A DNA stretch of 64,000 bases from the NCBI GenBank assembly GCA_963969345.1, contig OZ017767.1, forward strand, positions 9,365,547-9,429,546. Direction: 5' to 3'. Shown here piece by piece: positions 10,943 through 22,354 of the stretch. Under the pieces are notes generated by a model. It had not been told where the DNA came from, did not search any database, and was given only the letters and a program-made list of their open reading frames with translations. How positions within the stretch are numbered: position 1 is the first letter of the stretch; each line of letters opens with the position of its first letter. The position numbers and the translations under genes are program-made. Source of the DNA: Turbatrix aceti. Its lineage: Eukaryota; Nematoda; Chromadorea; Rhabditida; Panagrolaimidae.

Positions 10943-13900
10943 TCAGACGACGTCACTGAGAATGCTTTCACGTTCTTCGTCATCCGTTCTCGCAAAAATC
11001 TTTGGACTCCTGCGAGAAGCCGTATACTTGGCTCCAGATTTCAGAATCCTCACACCTCCTGGCGTGAGGTTCGGTGGTTCGTCTGCCGCTTCGAGACCCT
11101 TGTAAACATGAACTTCGAGGTCAGAACTCTTCTTTCTCGCCTGCCGGAACCCATCTGCCTTGAGCGATTCTGGACTCGGTTTTTTGAAGTATCGTAGAAA
11201 GAGAGATGACGTCACGACCGACACTGATGACATGGCCATCGCTGCTGCGGCCATCCAGGGCTGAAGCGAGAGTCCAAATGATTGAAAGACGCCGGCAGCG
11301 ATCGGGATGCCGACGAGGTTGTAGATGAACGCGAAGAAGAGATTCAGTCGGATGCGGAAGACTGTCTTTCGGGAGAGCAGAATCGCGGAGACGACGTCGA
11401 GGAGGTTGTTTTTGACGAGCACGATGCCCGCTGATTCGATGGCCACGTCGCTGCCCTTCGCGATGGCAATGCCGACATCGGCCTGTGCGAGTGCGGGGGA
11501 GTCGTTCACGCCGTCGCCCACCATCGCGACTTTTCGGCCGTAAGACTGAAATTTTTTTTATCAAAATTAGAATTTTTTTTATAAAAATTAGAAATTTTTT
11601 TTTATAAAAATTAGAATTTTTTTAATAAAAATTATAATTTTTTTTTAGAAAAATTAGAAATTTTTTCTATAAAAGTTTGAATTTTTTTTGAAATAAAAAA
11701 AATTGTAAAAAAATGCACTAAATTTTTTGCATAAATAGTTTTTTATTTAAAAAATACTGTTCTCCAAAAAATTTCGCACGTTTTTGAGAAAAAAATGAAA
11801 AATTTTTTTTATAATAAAAATTTAATTTTTTTTTTGTATAAAAATTATAATGTTTTTTTATAAAAAAAATTTCATGAAAGCAACAAACATTTTTGCATAT
11901 TTTTTTCTATAAAAAAATTTGCACAAAAAATTGTGAATTTGAATTTGCTGACAAAAAAAGTTACATTTAAAAAAAAAAACCTTTTCTTAAAAAAACATTT
12001 TTTACATAAAAAAATGAAAACTAATTTTTTTTTATCGTTCAAACAAATTTAATTTTTCATAAAAAAAATTATGTATTTCTTAACTTTATGAATTTGAAAC
12101 TAAAAATTCGCTCACCTGAAGCTGAACAATCTTATCCTTCTTCTGGTTCGGAAGAACCTCGGCGTAGACCTCCGTGATGCCGACCTTCCTCGCAGTAGCC
12201 TCCGCAGTCCGGGCATTGTCACCTGTCAGCAGGACAACCCGCATGCCCATCCTGTTGAGGGTATGGACCGCGAGAGCCGCCTCCGGCTTGACCTGATCGG
12301 TGATAGAAATAATCGAAGCCACACGGTTGTTGACTGCGATGAGAATTGAAATGTTGCCTGCAAGTTGTTCGGCAGCAAGAACCTGCTTGACCGCCGCAGA
12401 GACAATGATGTGGTTCTTGCCGAGGAATGTTTCGGTACCGATTGTCACCGTCGCTTCGTTCGCGTCGTTCCAGTTTTCGGTGAGATTCTTGGTATAGTCT
12501 AGAAAAAAATATTTTTTTTTTCAAAAAAATTAAAAAAAAATATGGTTCAATTTTTGGCGTTCGAAATCCCAAAAAATCAAAAGTAACAAAATCAAAAGCA
12601 AAAATGTTACTTCTGATTTTCAGATTTTTGTGAATAACATTTTTTGACACATTTGTTACTTTTTACGTATTTGATAAAATTTTCGCTTCGAGACACAAAT
12701 TTGACTATGATTTTTTTTCTTTTTGACGTTTTTCCTGCTTTTTTCGTATCGCATTTCAAAAAAACGTAATTTTGCAGTAATATCTTTTTAATGAAAGTAA
12801 TATTTTTTTAATAAAAGTAATACTTTTTTAACAAAAGTAACCAGTTTTTGTTACTTTTTGTGCATTTGAAAAAATTTTCGCTTCGAGACACAAATTTTAC
12901 AAAAATTTTTTCTTTTTTGACATTTTTCATGTTTTTTTTGGTATCGCATTTCAAAAAACGTAATTTTTCACTATTTTCGTAAAGAATTATATTTTTTTTG
13001 CCATTCAAATAATAATTTTTGTAAAAAACCCACCATCAAAAACGTTGGAATACTCAATAACGTGATCGCCGATAATAAAGTTCCCGGTCGTCCTTGACTG
13101 ATCATTGAGAAGTTGTCTGTTCAACGCATTGTTCTGCACCGTAGTCGACAGAGCAGCCCGGAAGCCACTGACAACCCCGGAAACACCGGATCCAGCTGAG
13201 ACGACAAATTTCGTCACTGACACCCATTGGCTTGTCTCGAGGAGATCCGCAGCACACGCGACGACGGCCCCGGCAATGGGATGCTCCGAGTTGGTTTCAA
13301 TCGACGCAGCCAGCATGAGAGTTGTCTTGATAGACAGCACGTTGCCCGGAAGGGTCGAAAAAATTTTGACCACCCGGGGTTTGCCTTCCGTGATCGTTCC
13401 TGTCTTGTCAAAAACAATTGTTCGAACTTTTTGTGTCAATTCCAGGGGTTCACCGCCCTTGATTAGGATACCATTTCTCGCACCGACCCCTGTGCCCACC
13501 ATGATGGCAGTTGGCGTTGCGAGACCCAAAGCACAGGGACACGCGATCGCCAATACCGTAATAGCGTACTCAAAAGCTGTTCGAAGCGTCATTTCCCAGT
13601 GACCACCGGCCTGAGGATCCGGATGATGCATAGACTGTGGATCCTGCCGGACGCCGATGAGCATCCAGACGATAAACGTAACCAGGGATACGGTAACGAC
13701 GACAGGAACAAAATATCCGGCCAACTTGTCGGCGTACTGCTGAATCGCAGCTTTGGACGTCTGGGCTTCTTCGACGAGTCGTACGATCTGGGCAAGGGTG
13801 GAATCGGCACCGACGTGGGTGGCCTCGACGATCAGCATGCCGGATTGGTTGATCGAACCACCCGTGACCGGGGAACCGGGTTTTTTGACCACTGGGAAGG

Positions 13901-16571
13901 ATTCACCTAAAAAATGTAAGAACGGTGATTTTGACTTTCGCAAATTTATCGTAAAAAATTTTTGATCGTAAAAAAAGTAATATTTGGAAAAAAATATTAC
14001 GACAAAAATATTTTTTTCCGACCATGAAAAGTAACAAACATTGTTAACTTTTTTGTTATGACAAAACAAATTTCTGATCGATTTTTTGTTACTTTTCGTT
14101 TTCAGTTTTTATTGAATAACATTTTTTGGGTGGATTTTGTTACTTTTGGGTCAAAAAATTTTTTGTGTGCAAAAAAATGATTTTTTTGAAAAGTAACGTT
14201 ACATATTTTTTTGTATCAGAAAAGTGATTTTTCTTGTGTAATTTGGAATTTTTTGTCGAAATTTTTCACGTTTGTCAAAATGAACAAAAACAAATAGTCG
14301 CATAGAAAATTTTTTTCGTAAATTTTTTTTCAAAAATTATTTTCATTAAAATTGTTTTCAAAAAATTCGTTTTCAAAAAAAATATGGGAAATTTTTTTTC
14401 GTAAATTTTTTTTTTCAAAAATTATTTTTATCAAAATTGTTTTCAAAAAATTTGTTTTCAAAAAAAATATGGTATATTTTTTTTCAAAAAATTATTCTTA
14501 TGACATAAAATTAGTTTGAAAAAAATTCGGCCAATTTAAAAAAAAATTTGTATTAAAAAAATTTTTTTTTCACCAAAAACTCCAACTCACCGGTAATAAA
14601 CGACTCATCAGCCGCAGACTTTCCCTCAACGACCGTTCCATCGACCGCAATTTTCTCACCAGGGAGCACCTTGATGAGGTCTCCCTTCTGGACCAATTCA
14701 ATGGCCACACCCTGTTCGCTGACGATCGTCCCGCTGGCGTCCCTCGTCACGAGGAGAGCTTCCTTGGCCTGCATGGACATGAGCTTGCTCAGAGCCTCGC
14801 TGGTCTTGCCCTTCGCCTTGTACTCGAGCCACCTTCCGAGGGATATAAAAACCAGGAGCATTGGTGGGACGTCGAAGAAGGTCATTGGGCTAGACGGCCA
14901 TGAAAAGACCACCGCGAGTAGGAGAATGCCGACCGAGTACGCGTAGGCGATGGTCGTTGATAGGACGACCAACACGTCCATATTCGCGGTGCCGTGTTTG
15001 ACTGCCTTCCAGCCAAGGGCATAAAAATGACGTCCCCCAAAAAATTGAACCGGGGTCGCGAGAAGAAAAAGTGCGAGATTGTCGAGAGAAATGGCAGGAA
15101 CGAAAACGGGGGACTGCCTGGAGGGGTTCATCGGAGCGTGGAGGTACCAGTGAAAGTAGACCATCACAGCCATCGCCGGAACGCCAAAGATCAGTGATAT
15201 GAGAAAAGATGTTCTCCACTTGTTTATGTCACTCTTATGCGACAGACCCATCAATCGATCTTCGTGCGAAGCAAGTTCGGCCGTATATCCTAGGCCCTGG
15301 ATAATTCCAATAATATCCCTCGGGCCAATGGATCCCGGCGTAAATTCCACCACCGCTGAATTCGTAGCCACAGAAACCGTACAATTGTCCACTCCCTTCT
15401 GGGACATGACATGGGATTCAATTCTCTTGCCACAACTCTCTCCACCGAGACCGCCAATTGTCAGGTTCAAAACCGTTCCGTGGTGTCCTCCACCGTCGTC
15501 CAAGACGTGGGATGGATATCCCAGATCCGAAATGTAAGAACTGATATCGGCAGCATTCGTCTTCCGGGAATCGTAGACGACATCAGCCTTGAGAAACATG
15601 AGTGACACGACGACAGAATTCACGCCGTCGTGCTTGGAGACCTGCTTTTCGATGAAGGCAACGCAGGAGGCGCAGGTCATGCCTTCGACGGTGAGCGAAC
15701 ACTTTTTGAGGTCAGAAGGTGAGGGCTCGTCGTCCTCGGGAATCAGCAGACTGACTGCATCCGTTTTGGCTGACGAGGAGGGAAGTTGGATGTCTTCCAG
15801 GACATCTGAAATCCAAAAATTTGGTAAAAACACGAAAAAAAGAAATTCGGGGTAAAAACAGTCCAAAAAGCTATTTTTTAGGTCTTGAAACGAGAAATAT
15901 GATTTGTGAGGTCTTGCAACGAAAATATAAAATTTTTGAGATCTAGAAACGAAAAAATGATTTTCCGAGGTCTCAAAACGAAAAAAAAGATTTTCTGTGG
16001 TCCTGACACGAAATTTTATTAGTCTTGAAACGAAAAAAAATGTTCATCAGAAAAAAAATGGTTGTGAACGTTACCTTCTTCAGAAATGAGCGCAGCTTCA
16101 AAACCCATATCATCGACTGTTTCGGCGACATCTTTTCCTGACAAAATCAATGGATCGAAGTCAAATGTGCCTAAAAAACATCAAAACCGGTGAATAAACA
16201 AAAAAAATGTAATACAAACAAAAATCTAAACAGAACGTAAAAAAGTAACAAAAAACCGTAAAAAATGTTATTCAGCAAAATCTGACAAATTTGAAGTAAC
16301 AAAAAAAATGTTACCCATCAAGTCCAAATTTTACCGTTTTTTTGCTGTAACTTTTCAAGATTCGATTTTCGAACGAACAAATATGTTATCGATTCAAAAA
16401 ATATCGTTACTCACCTTTTTTGTCCGCAAGCGAAACACTAGCAGCCAAAACGCCATTTTTGGATCCCAAGTTGGCTTCAATGCTCTTGACGCACGACTGA
16501 CACGTCATGCCTTCGATTGACACGATGGCACGCTTTAGCCGAGGCGATGACGATGCTACGGGAGACATCAT
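10943..16571 (-). CDS. cua-1: Copper-transporting P1B-type ATPase (6 exons, about 1108 aa)
   Basis: Minus-strand exons are 16571-16415, 16170-16075, 15805-14591, 13906-13034, 12498-12116 and 11545-10943; every junction keeps phase. It exports Cu(I) from the cytosol into the secretory pathway, using ATP. Visible parts: HMA domain 1 with GMTCQSC (residues 21-27); HMA 2 with GMTCASC (126-132); a third HMA-like repeat (about 195-265) with GGESC instead of the CxxC motif; membrane helices; TGES (489-492); the ion-path CPC (612-614); the phosphorylation site DKTG (656-659); SEHP (696-699), specific to P1B pumps; TGDN (872); GDGVND (918-923); and IYN and MSSVS in the last helices, the Cu(I)-selective residues. 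Three N-terminal metal domains is the nematode number, against six in human ATP7A/B. An acceptor (TTTTAG) ends one base before GATGATG, supporting the start. The introns carry many repeats. Confidence 0.95.
11551..11690. repeat. Tandem repeat, about 21-bp unit, in the last ATPase intron
   Basis: Five to six imperfect units of ATAAAAATTAGAATTTTTTT follow directly after the acceptor side of the last intron. The 570-bp intron is otherwise A/T runs. Confidence 0.6.
12577..12701 (-). repeat. Dispersed GTTATTCA repeat, copy 3 (inverted)
   Basis: In the intron between ATPase exons 4 and 5. Read on the minus strand it has TGTCTCGAAGCGAAAATTTT, AAAAGTAACAAATG, AAAAAATGTTATTCACAAAA and TCTGAAAATCAGAAGTAACA. 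It is the most complete copy. Confidence 0.6.
12776..12841. repeat. Short tandem repeat, about 20-bp unit
   Basis: Three imperfect units of the form AAAGTAATATTTTTTTAAT sit between two copies of the dispersed repeat in the same intron. Confidence 0.5.
12847..12899 (-). repeat. Dispersed repeat, partial copy 4 (inverted)
   Basis: Only the outer half is present: TGTCTCGAAGCGAAAATTTT and AAAAAGTAACAAAA on the minus strand. The GTTATTCA core is missing. Confidence 0.5.
14086..14160 (-). repeat. Dispersed GTTATTCA repeat, copy 5 (inverted)
   Basis: In the intron between ATPase exons 3 and 4. On the minus strand: CCCAAAAGTAACAAAATCCA, then CCAAAAAATGTTATTCAATA, then AAAAGTAACAAAAAA. Confidence 0.55.
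14305..14505. repeat. Tandem repeat, about 84-bp unit, in an ATPase intron
   Basis: About 2.3 copies of a unit that opens with GAAATTTTTTTTCGTAAATT, contains CAAAATTGTTTTCAAAAAAT and closes with CAAAAAAAATATGG. The units start near 14305, 14388 and 14473. Confidence 0.65.
15880..16042. repeat. Degenerate tandem repeat, about 30-bp unit, in ATPase intron 2
   Basis: Six units begin with variants of AGGTCTTGAAACGAAAAA, each followed by 10-15 variable bases. The unit core resembles the CGAGAC...CGAAAA end of the dispersed repeat. Confidence 0.6.
16240..16312 (+). repeat. Dispersed GTTATTCA repeat, copy 6
   Basis: In ATPase intron 1: AAAAGTAACAAAAAACC, then AAAAAATGTTATTCAGCAAA, then TCTGACAAATTTGAAGTAAC. 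Confidence 0.55.
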
Positions 16572-16572
16572 C

Positions 16573-19239
16573 CTAAAATTTAGGATTTTTGAAGGCAAAA
16601 ATTGTGAAAAAAATTTTTATCGAATATTTTTGCACGTAAAACAAAAAAAATAAATACAGGATCTGTGAAAAGTGAAAGCGCGACCGACCACACATTTCAC
16701 ATTTTTGCTGAAGAACGCATAAAACGTCGAAAAACAGGAAAAGCAAGAAGAAGCCAGACGCTAGGCCAAGGTGAGTCAAGTTTTAGACGCGTTGTATTCA
16801 CAAAAACTGGTTTTACGTGACCCTGGGCAGCTACAAACTTACACACTGGGAGGAGAACTCATCAGAGAACTGCTGATGCTGCCCGGAGGAGTCCTACATC
16901 TTCGGGGGATACACATCAAGCTCTGGCCTTAGAGAAATCTTTCAACGGGAGAGGAAAGGAGCACGAAGCGCAAAGTTGTATATAAAACAACATTTGGAAC
17001 TGAAAAATCTTGCAAATGACGCTCTTTGGAACGCAATGCCAAGGAAAAAGAGGGCGTTGTTGTTGACGCAACACGAATAATTTTTCTTTTCTTGTTGATA
17101 CTCGCGTCGCTTGCTTTTACGCACATTCGCCGTCTGCCGTCGTCGTTGGCGAATAACGATGACATCATGGACTCCAGAAAACAGGAAATGTGTCGGTTTT
17201 TTTGGAGGAGGCGAAGGATTACGTGACATGGGTCAAAATACGATAGTAAACATTTTTTTGTTGCTCGACTCAAAAGTAACAAAATCCTCCAAAAAATGTT
17301 ATTCAACAAAACAAAACGTAACAAAAAAGTCCAAAAAAAAATGTTATGCACAAAAATCTGACGACCAGAAATTACAAAACCCAACTGATTTATCGTAACT
17401 GCGCAAGTACCGTTTTTATACTCCCGTAATGCAATTCGAAATTGTCAGATTTTTGGGCGTAACATTTTTTCAAACGTAAGAAGTATCGAAATACTGATGA
17501 CAAAAAACATAAATGTAATTTTTCATTTATGTCGTCATTTTTTTAGTATGTGTTGTAAAATTTTTGTGCACAACACAATTTTTACGTAGTTTTTCGTGCA
17601 TCTTTGGAGCGCTTTAATGATAACAAGAAAAATAATCGTTATCATCTAGCTAAATTTGACCACAAAAAAATAATGAACGTAAAAAACTGGGAAGTTGTTT
17701 TGTACAAAAATGATTACAAAAAGTATACATCAGAAATGAGAGAAATTGGATATTATTGGACAAATAACGTTCACAAAAACGTAAACGTTATTTGTTATTT
17801 TTCATCGTCGGATTTTCGACGGTAACAATTTTTTCATCAAATGCTGCATTATTGGAGGTGGCAAAAAATGTTACCTTCAATAATAATAAAAAAAATTTTG
17901 GTTACAAAAATTAACAATTGTTTGCTACTTTTTACACCCAGAATTTTTTTGAATCAAGATTTTTTTGAAAACTAAGTTGAATAAAAAATTGGGTAAAGAA
18001 AAAGAAAAACATATTCACACCTTTTTCAATTGGAAAAAAAATAAAACAATAGCAAAAATACAATGCATTGTAATCCTGAAGGAATATTTTATACATCGTA
18101 CAATGACTGTTTCTGATTTTAAGATTGCAGCAATAGAAGACAGAAGAATTTCTGACGCTAAACACGGTGATAACAGCTTTATCAAATTTTCACCAAACAT
18201 GGACATGGCTTGACCAAAAAATAATGAGTGGTACATACAAGGGACATACGGAAGAGACAGAGGGTGTAAATGACAGTTCTTCAATTTTTTTTTAAATTCT
18301 ACACACAAATGTTTTTTCTCAAAATTGAAAACCTCACGTCTTTTTGTAGTTGACAGGTGAGAAATGCTTTTGAAAAGTAGAGAAATGTTTTTTGTTGCCT
18401 GTCGATTTCTCGATCGGACATTGAGAGTTTGCGATCCAATTTGAACGGTACAAATAATTGTGCAAATCAAAAAAATACCTGCTAAAAAAGTGCAATATAT
18501 AAATTTTGGAAAACGGGGTCGCGTGTAAACATGACTTTCGACTTGTATTTTATGTATGAATTATGTGAACCTAATTTTTGGTTCTAATTTTTGGTATTTT
18601 TTGGTTCTATAGAATCAAAAAATACCTGCATTTAAAAAAAAGAGAGTTCTTTGAAAACAAATTTTTACAATATTAAATACTCAAAAAAATGCGATTTGCT
18701 TTTACATCATCAAAAACTGTCAAGATATAAAACTTTTATTGGTTCTAACATGTTTGTTGTGTCTGTTACATTTTTTACGGTTGGGAAAAGTAAACATATT
18801 GAGTGATCGGCTCGGAGCCGCTCGAATGCTTGGTTTGTCAATTTTGCTCGGTCGACAACGCTGCGCTAGACACAGACACATGAGATCTATAAAAAAGGCT
18901 GCCAATTTGTACAAAAACAAAAAATAAATAGTGAAGGATTTTTTTGTATTTTGCGTTGTTTTATTCCCAATTTACGTTAATTTTTTGGAATCTTATTTCT
19001 GGTGAAAATTTTGTTAAAATCTGTCGAAGACGGAGAGTTTTTTTTCTCGTCTGAGACAAGATCTGTCAGAGACGGGGGTTGCAACCCTGGGAGTTCTCCC
19101 AGGGAAATTTCCCGAGGACGTGGGGATAGAATCCCTACACCGAAGCAAGATTGTGTTCTCATAGCGCATCACGCTGCTTTAAGAGTGTCAAACAGTCGTT
19201 TTGTGAAATTAGTTTATTCAAGTATTGACAATACAATCA
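16573..19239. other. Intergenic region 5' of the copper ATPase
   Basis: It contains an unusually GC-rich 140-bp segment (about 16790-16930) with an open frame of 56 codons on the plus strand (LRDPGQLQTYTLGGELIREL in its middle) and a GGGCAGC/GCTGCCC inverted pair. It also contains a double copy of the dispersed repeat at 17271-17380. The remainder is A/T-rich. Hydrophobic minus-strand open frames near 18060-18250 lack clear splice borders and were not called as genes. Confidence 0.4.
17271..17380 (+). repeat. Dispersed GTTATTCA repeat, copy 7 (double)
   Basis: Two overlapping core units: CAAAAAATGTTATTCAACAA and AAAAATGTTATGCACAAAAA, each preceded by a GTAACAAAA block. Confidence 0.55.
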
Positions 19240-19540
19240 CGATGAAAAATTGCAAAACGGGACAACCACGAGGAGGGAGTTGGTCGTAGGTGGTCGCTGC
19301 TTCCGTGGCTCGGTTGATGATGGTCGTGATCCTCTCGTAGTCTTCTGTAGTGGATCCTGAACTCCTGAAGGATAGAAGCTCAGGAACTGCGCAGCCGGGA
19401 GAAGATGTCTGCTGACTACCGGCGTCCCGCGCTAGGGTTTCACTTTTCTGGGGACCCCTTTGAAGCGAAACCTGCACCGCAGGAGTCGATGGTCGCTGTT
19501 GTAGTCAAAGGCAGAGAGGACTGACACATTTATTCTGAAA
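19240..19540 (-). mobile_element. Decayed non-LTR retrotransposon fragment (RTE-like)
   Basis: On the minus strand one frame reads VSVLSAFDYNSDHRLLRCRF. The SDHRLL motif is the end of the apurinic-type endonuclease of RTE/CR1-class LINEs. About 100 bp on, after a stop (19438) and a frame change, another frame reads TTEDYERITTIINRATEAAT and then PPRGCPVLQ, similar in style to the linker between endonuclease and reverse transcriptase in nematode RTE elements. No reverse transcriptase follows, so this is a truncated, frameshifted relic. A splice-like GTAAAG...TTTCAG pair just upstream is probably chance. Confidence 0.4.
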
Positions 19541-19852
19541 TTGTAATTCATTAATTTTCATATCAGTACAGCTGACAGCTTTCAATCTTTACCTTCATCA
19601 AAAATCAAAATCCTTTTACGTCGAAGTCCGCTCTCGTCACCAATGTTGCACAGATTCGAGCGTCAGCAAGCAAAGTACGAACAACTCCAAGGCAAGAAAC
19701 GTAAACGTTAGAATAAAAATCAAAAGTTTGACAAGATATTAGATGTGGATAAATGCAAATTATTTGAACTTTGCTCATTCAATTATTTTTTTATTGAAAT
19801 TTGCACTGATTTTATTTATTTTCATTCTCTGTGAAAAATGCAACATCGTGAT

Positions 19853-20315
19853 CAGGGTTCTCAACAGGCCGGGCCGGGCCGATTGGTTTTGTTGGCCGGC
19901 CCGGGCCAAAACGGGCCGGAAAATAATTTAAAAAATGCATATTTTACGCAAAATTTATGAAAAATTTTATGAAAAAGTAAAAACCGCGAAAAATGCAAAG
20001 AAATGCACGCAGAATGCTGACCTGGCACCGCTCTTTTGGGCTAATCTGGAAGCAAAAGGTAAATCGCGGGCGCCGTAATTTTGTCGTCAGTTCATAAGAG
20101 CACTAGTAATTGAGCGGAAAATGAATCTGTGCAACGATGTGGAAGTGTCTCTGCCTCCTTCGGGTTTGTTGTTGTTTTTTAACGGTTTTTAGACGATAAA
20201 ATTTATTTACAAAACTAGGTACTATTAAGGCGGGCCGGCCCGGGCTGGCCCGGGCCTCAATTTTGCAAGCCCGGCCCGGCCCGGGCCGAAAAAAACAGGC
20301 CCGTTGAGAACCCTG
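19853..20315. mobile_element. hAT-type MITE with 8-bp target duplication
   Basis: The element starts CAGGGTTCTCAAC and ends GTTGAGAACCCTG, and both sides are flanked by the same 8 bp, ATCGTGAT (19845-19852 and 20316-20323). CAGGG ends with an 8-bp duplication are the signature of the hAT superfamily. The 463-bp body has no transposase. Next to both ends it has blocks of GGCCCGGGCC/GGGCCGGGCC, which make it stand out from the AT-rich surroundings and could form strong hairpins. Confidence 0.85.
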
Positions 20316-22354
20316 ATCGTGATCTCTGTATTTTTTATCCGTCCACTTCATTCGCATGCTACGAAAATTGGATTGTCCAGAAATTGTATAAACAATTGGG
20401 GGCAGAAGATAACGAACAAACAATACTGGTTCAAAGTCATGTCAGCTTCAGCTGTGCGTCCGCATGATTTTGTTATTCTGTGCACATTCTGTGCCAGTCA
20501 TTTGATCTCGATTTTTAGTATCTTTGCTCCGTGATCTGTCTGATTCACGGTTTATAAATGGATGTTTTCGGTATCATTTATGCAAACTTTGTAACATGTT
20601 GATCATGAGCTGATAATTTTATTTATTTTATCAAACTAAATTTTTTCCAGTAATTCAGAATTTTTTGTATTTATAAAAATGCATCCGTAAACGTGATCAA
20701 AGTTAAACAGATACGTATAATATGATATTGTTGTATCCGCGGCATAAGGCAAAAAGGAAAGACAATGAGGTGTGTGAACCCTCGCTCCAACCTTTGGCGC
20801 GAGGGGCCAGCTCTGCGAGTCCGCAAGTCGTAAAACAAACGACTTGCGCCCGCGGACGCGGACGCGGTCAACACATTGTCCTTCCTTGCCCTTCTCTCTG
20901 CGACGATACCCGGATCAAGCAACGCCCTCATTAGCATATTTTATGTAAGAGGCCTAAGATACGGGGTCTCAGATCCGTAAACTAACCCCCTCCTCCCTCC
21001 AAAAAAAAAAAATTCCAAAGTCCCGATAAAGGGTATTTAGCACGTTGCACGACTGCGGACTTGATCGGCTTATGTCAAATTCCTTACCTCGCCCTGAACT
21101 CTGATTTTACCTTTTGCTACAATTTTTTTTAAATGTAGAAACATTTTTTACGTGATTTTTATAAAAATTACCGTTCAAATGCACAAAATCTGTTTTTTTT
21201 ACAATTCAACAAGATTTTTTGTCGGAAGTTGTTTTCATTTTTTTTTACAAAATTGTCTGTGCAAACAGACTTGCAATTTCAACGTAAACAGATCAGTACA
21301 AGGATCAAAGACGAGGTTGGATCAGACGAAGTGAATTAAATATTTGTATATAGTTAATTTTTGGTGACCAAAATTGTCGATTTGGCGAGCACGTTGTTTT
21401 CGATATTTATCCTAATTTTCATTAGTTACATATTTGGAGTTGTCTCGATCAGGTGGCGTTTATTATTTTTTGTCGTCCTCAAATTTATTTTTAAACGTGA
21501 AACAATGGTTTGTCACGTAAAAATTACACTCATTTTTTTGTTGAAAACGACGTGAAAAACAACGGGAAAATTGCGTTACATAAAAAAAATTTATAACAAT
21601 AGCTAAAAAATTTTAAAAATGACGTTTTTTGTTATCCGTTGTTCCGTACTTTTTACGATTGAAAATTTTGTTATAAATACACAAAAATCGGATCACTCTG
21701 AATGAAAAAAGTTTTTTAACTTTACTAAACGTTTTTTAGCCACATTCTGTTACTTTTGGTACATGACTTTTAAAACTCATCAAAACGTACTAACCACCAT
21801 CCAATCCTGTCACACTTTTCCTCCCCCTTTTTTTCAGTAAACACCTTTTTTTTTATCAAAAAACAACGTCCAATGTATCTAAAAATTTTTATCAAACGGA
21901 TGCATGTTTATCTTTTCTTTCTCACGATCAGCTGGGAATTCAGTTTGCCAAACGGATTGTACAAAATATTATATGTACTATATAAAATATGCAACGTTGC
22001 ATTCAAAAAATCTACTACAAAAACAAATAAAAATGTAAATGTTATATTTTTTCGAACCATAGATCAGCAACCTTTTTCCGTTATCAGTCACGCTGTCAGT
22101 CTCAAATTTTTTTCCTTTGAAACAAAACAATTTGATTTTTTGTCGGTCGGTCAAACAACAAAGCGTGTAGTCAGAAAAATGCTTCAACCCCCAAAATGTT
22201 GGGATGACATTTGCTCGTGGTGGCTAGCCAGGCAACCATCACAACCACGGGCTGATAACAATTTTTTAACCCTTGATGCCTAAAAATGGTCGAATTTGTC
22301 GGAAAATGATCATTTACGCACGTTTTTCATTTTTTACAATTTTTTTCAGAGACG
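20316..22354. other. Intergenic region upstream of the trehalase gene
   Basis: No gene recognised. A GC-rich stretch at about 20770-20960 holds a stable hairpin, CGCAAGTCG...CGACTTGCG, enlarged by GTCCG and CGGAC-like flanks, and a second small one (CTCGC...GCGAG). A pyrimidine run and an A12 tract follow at about 20985-21013. The rest is A/T-rich. Confidence 0.4.

Noticed and set aside
18015..18470. Hydrophobic minus-strand frame resembling a receptor helix
   Set aside because: No neighbouring exons in phase and no family motif; probably translated A/T-rich sequence.
18720..18920. Possible small secreted peptide on either strand
   Set aside because: The apparent signal peptide begins at a non-ATG codon and the plus-strand alternative lacks any family feature.
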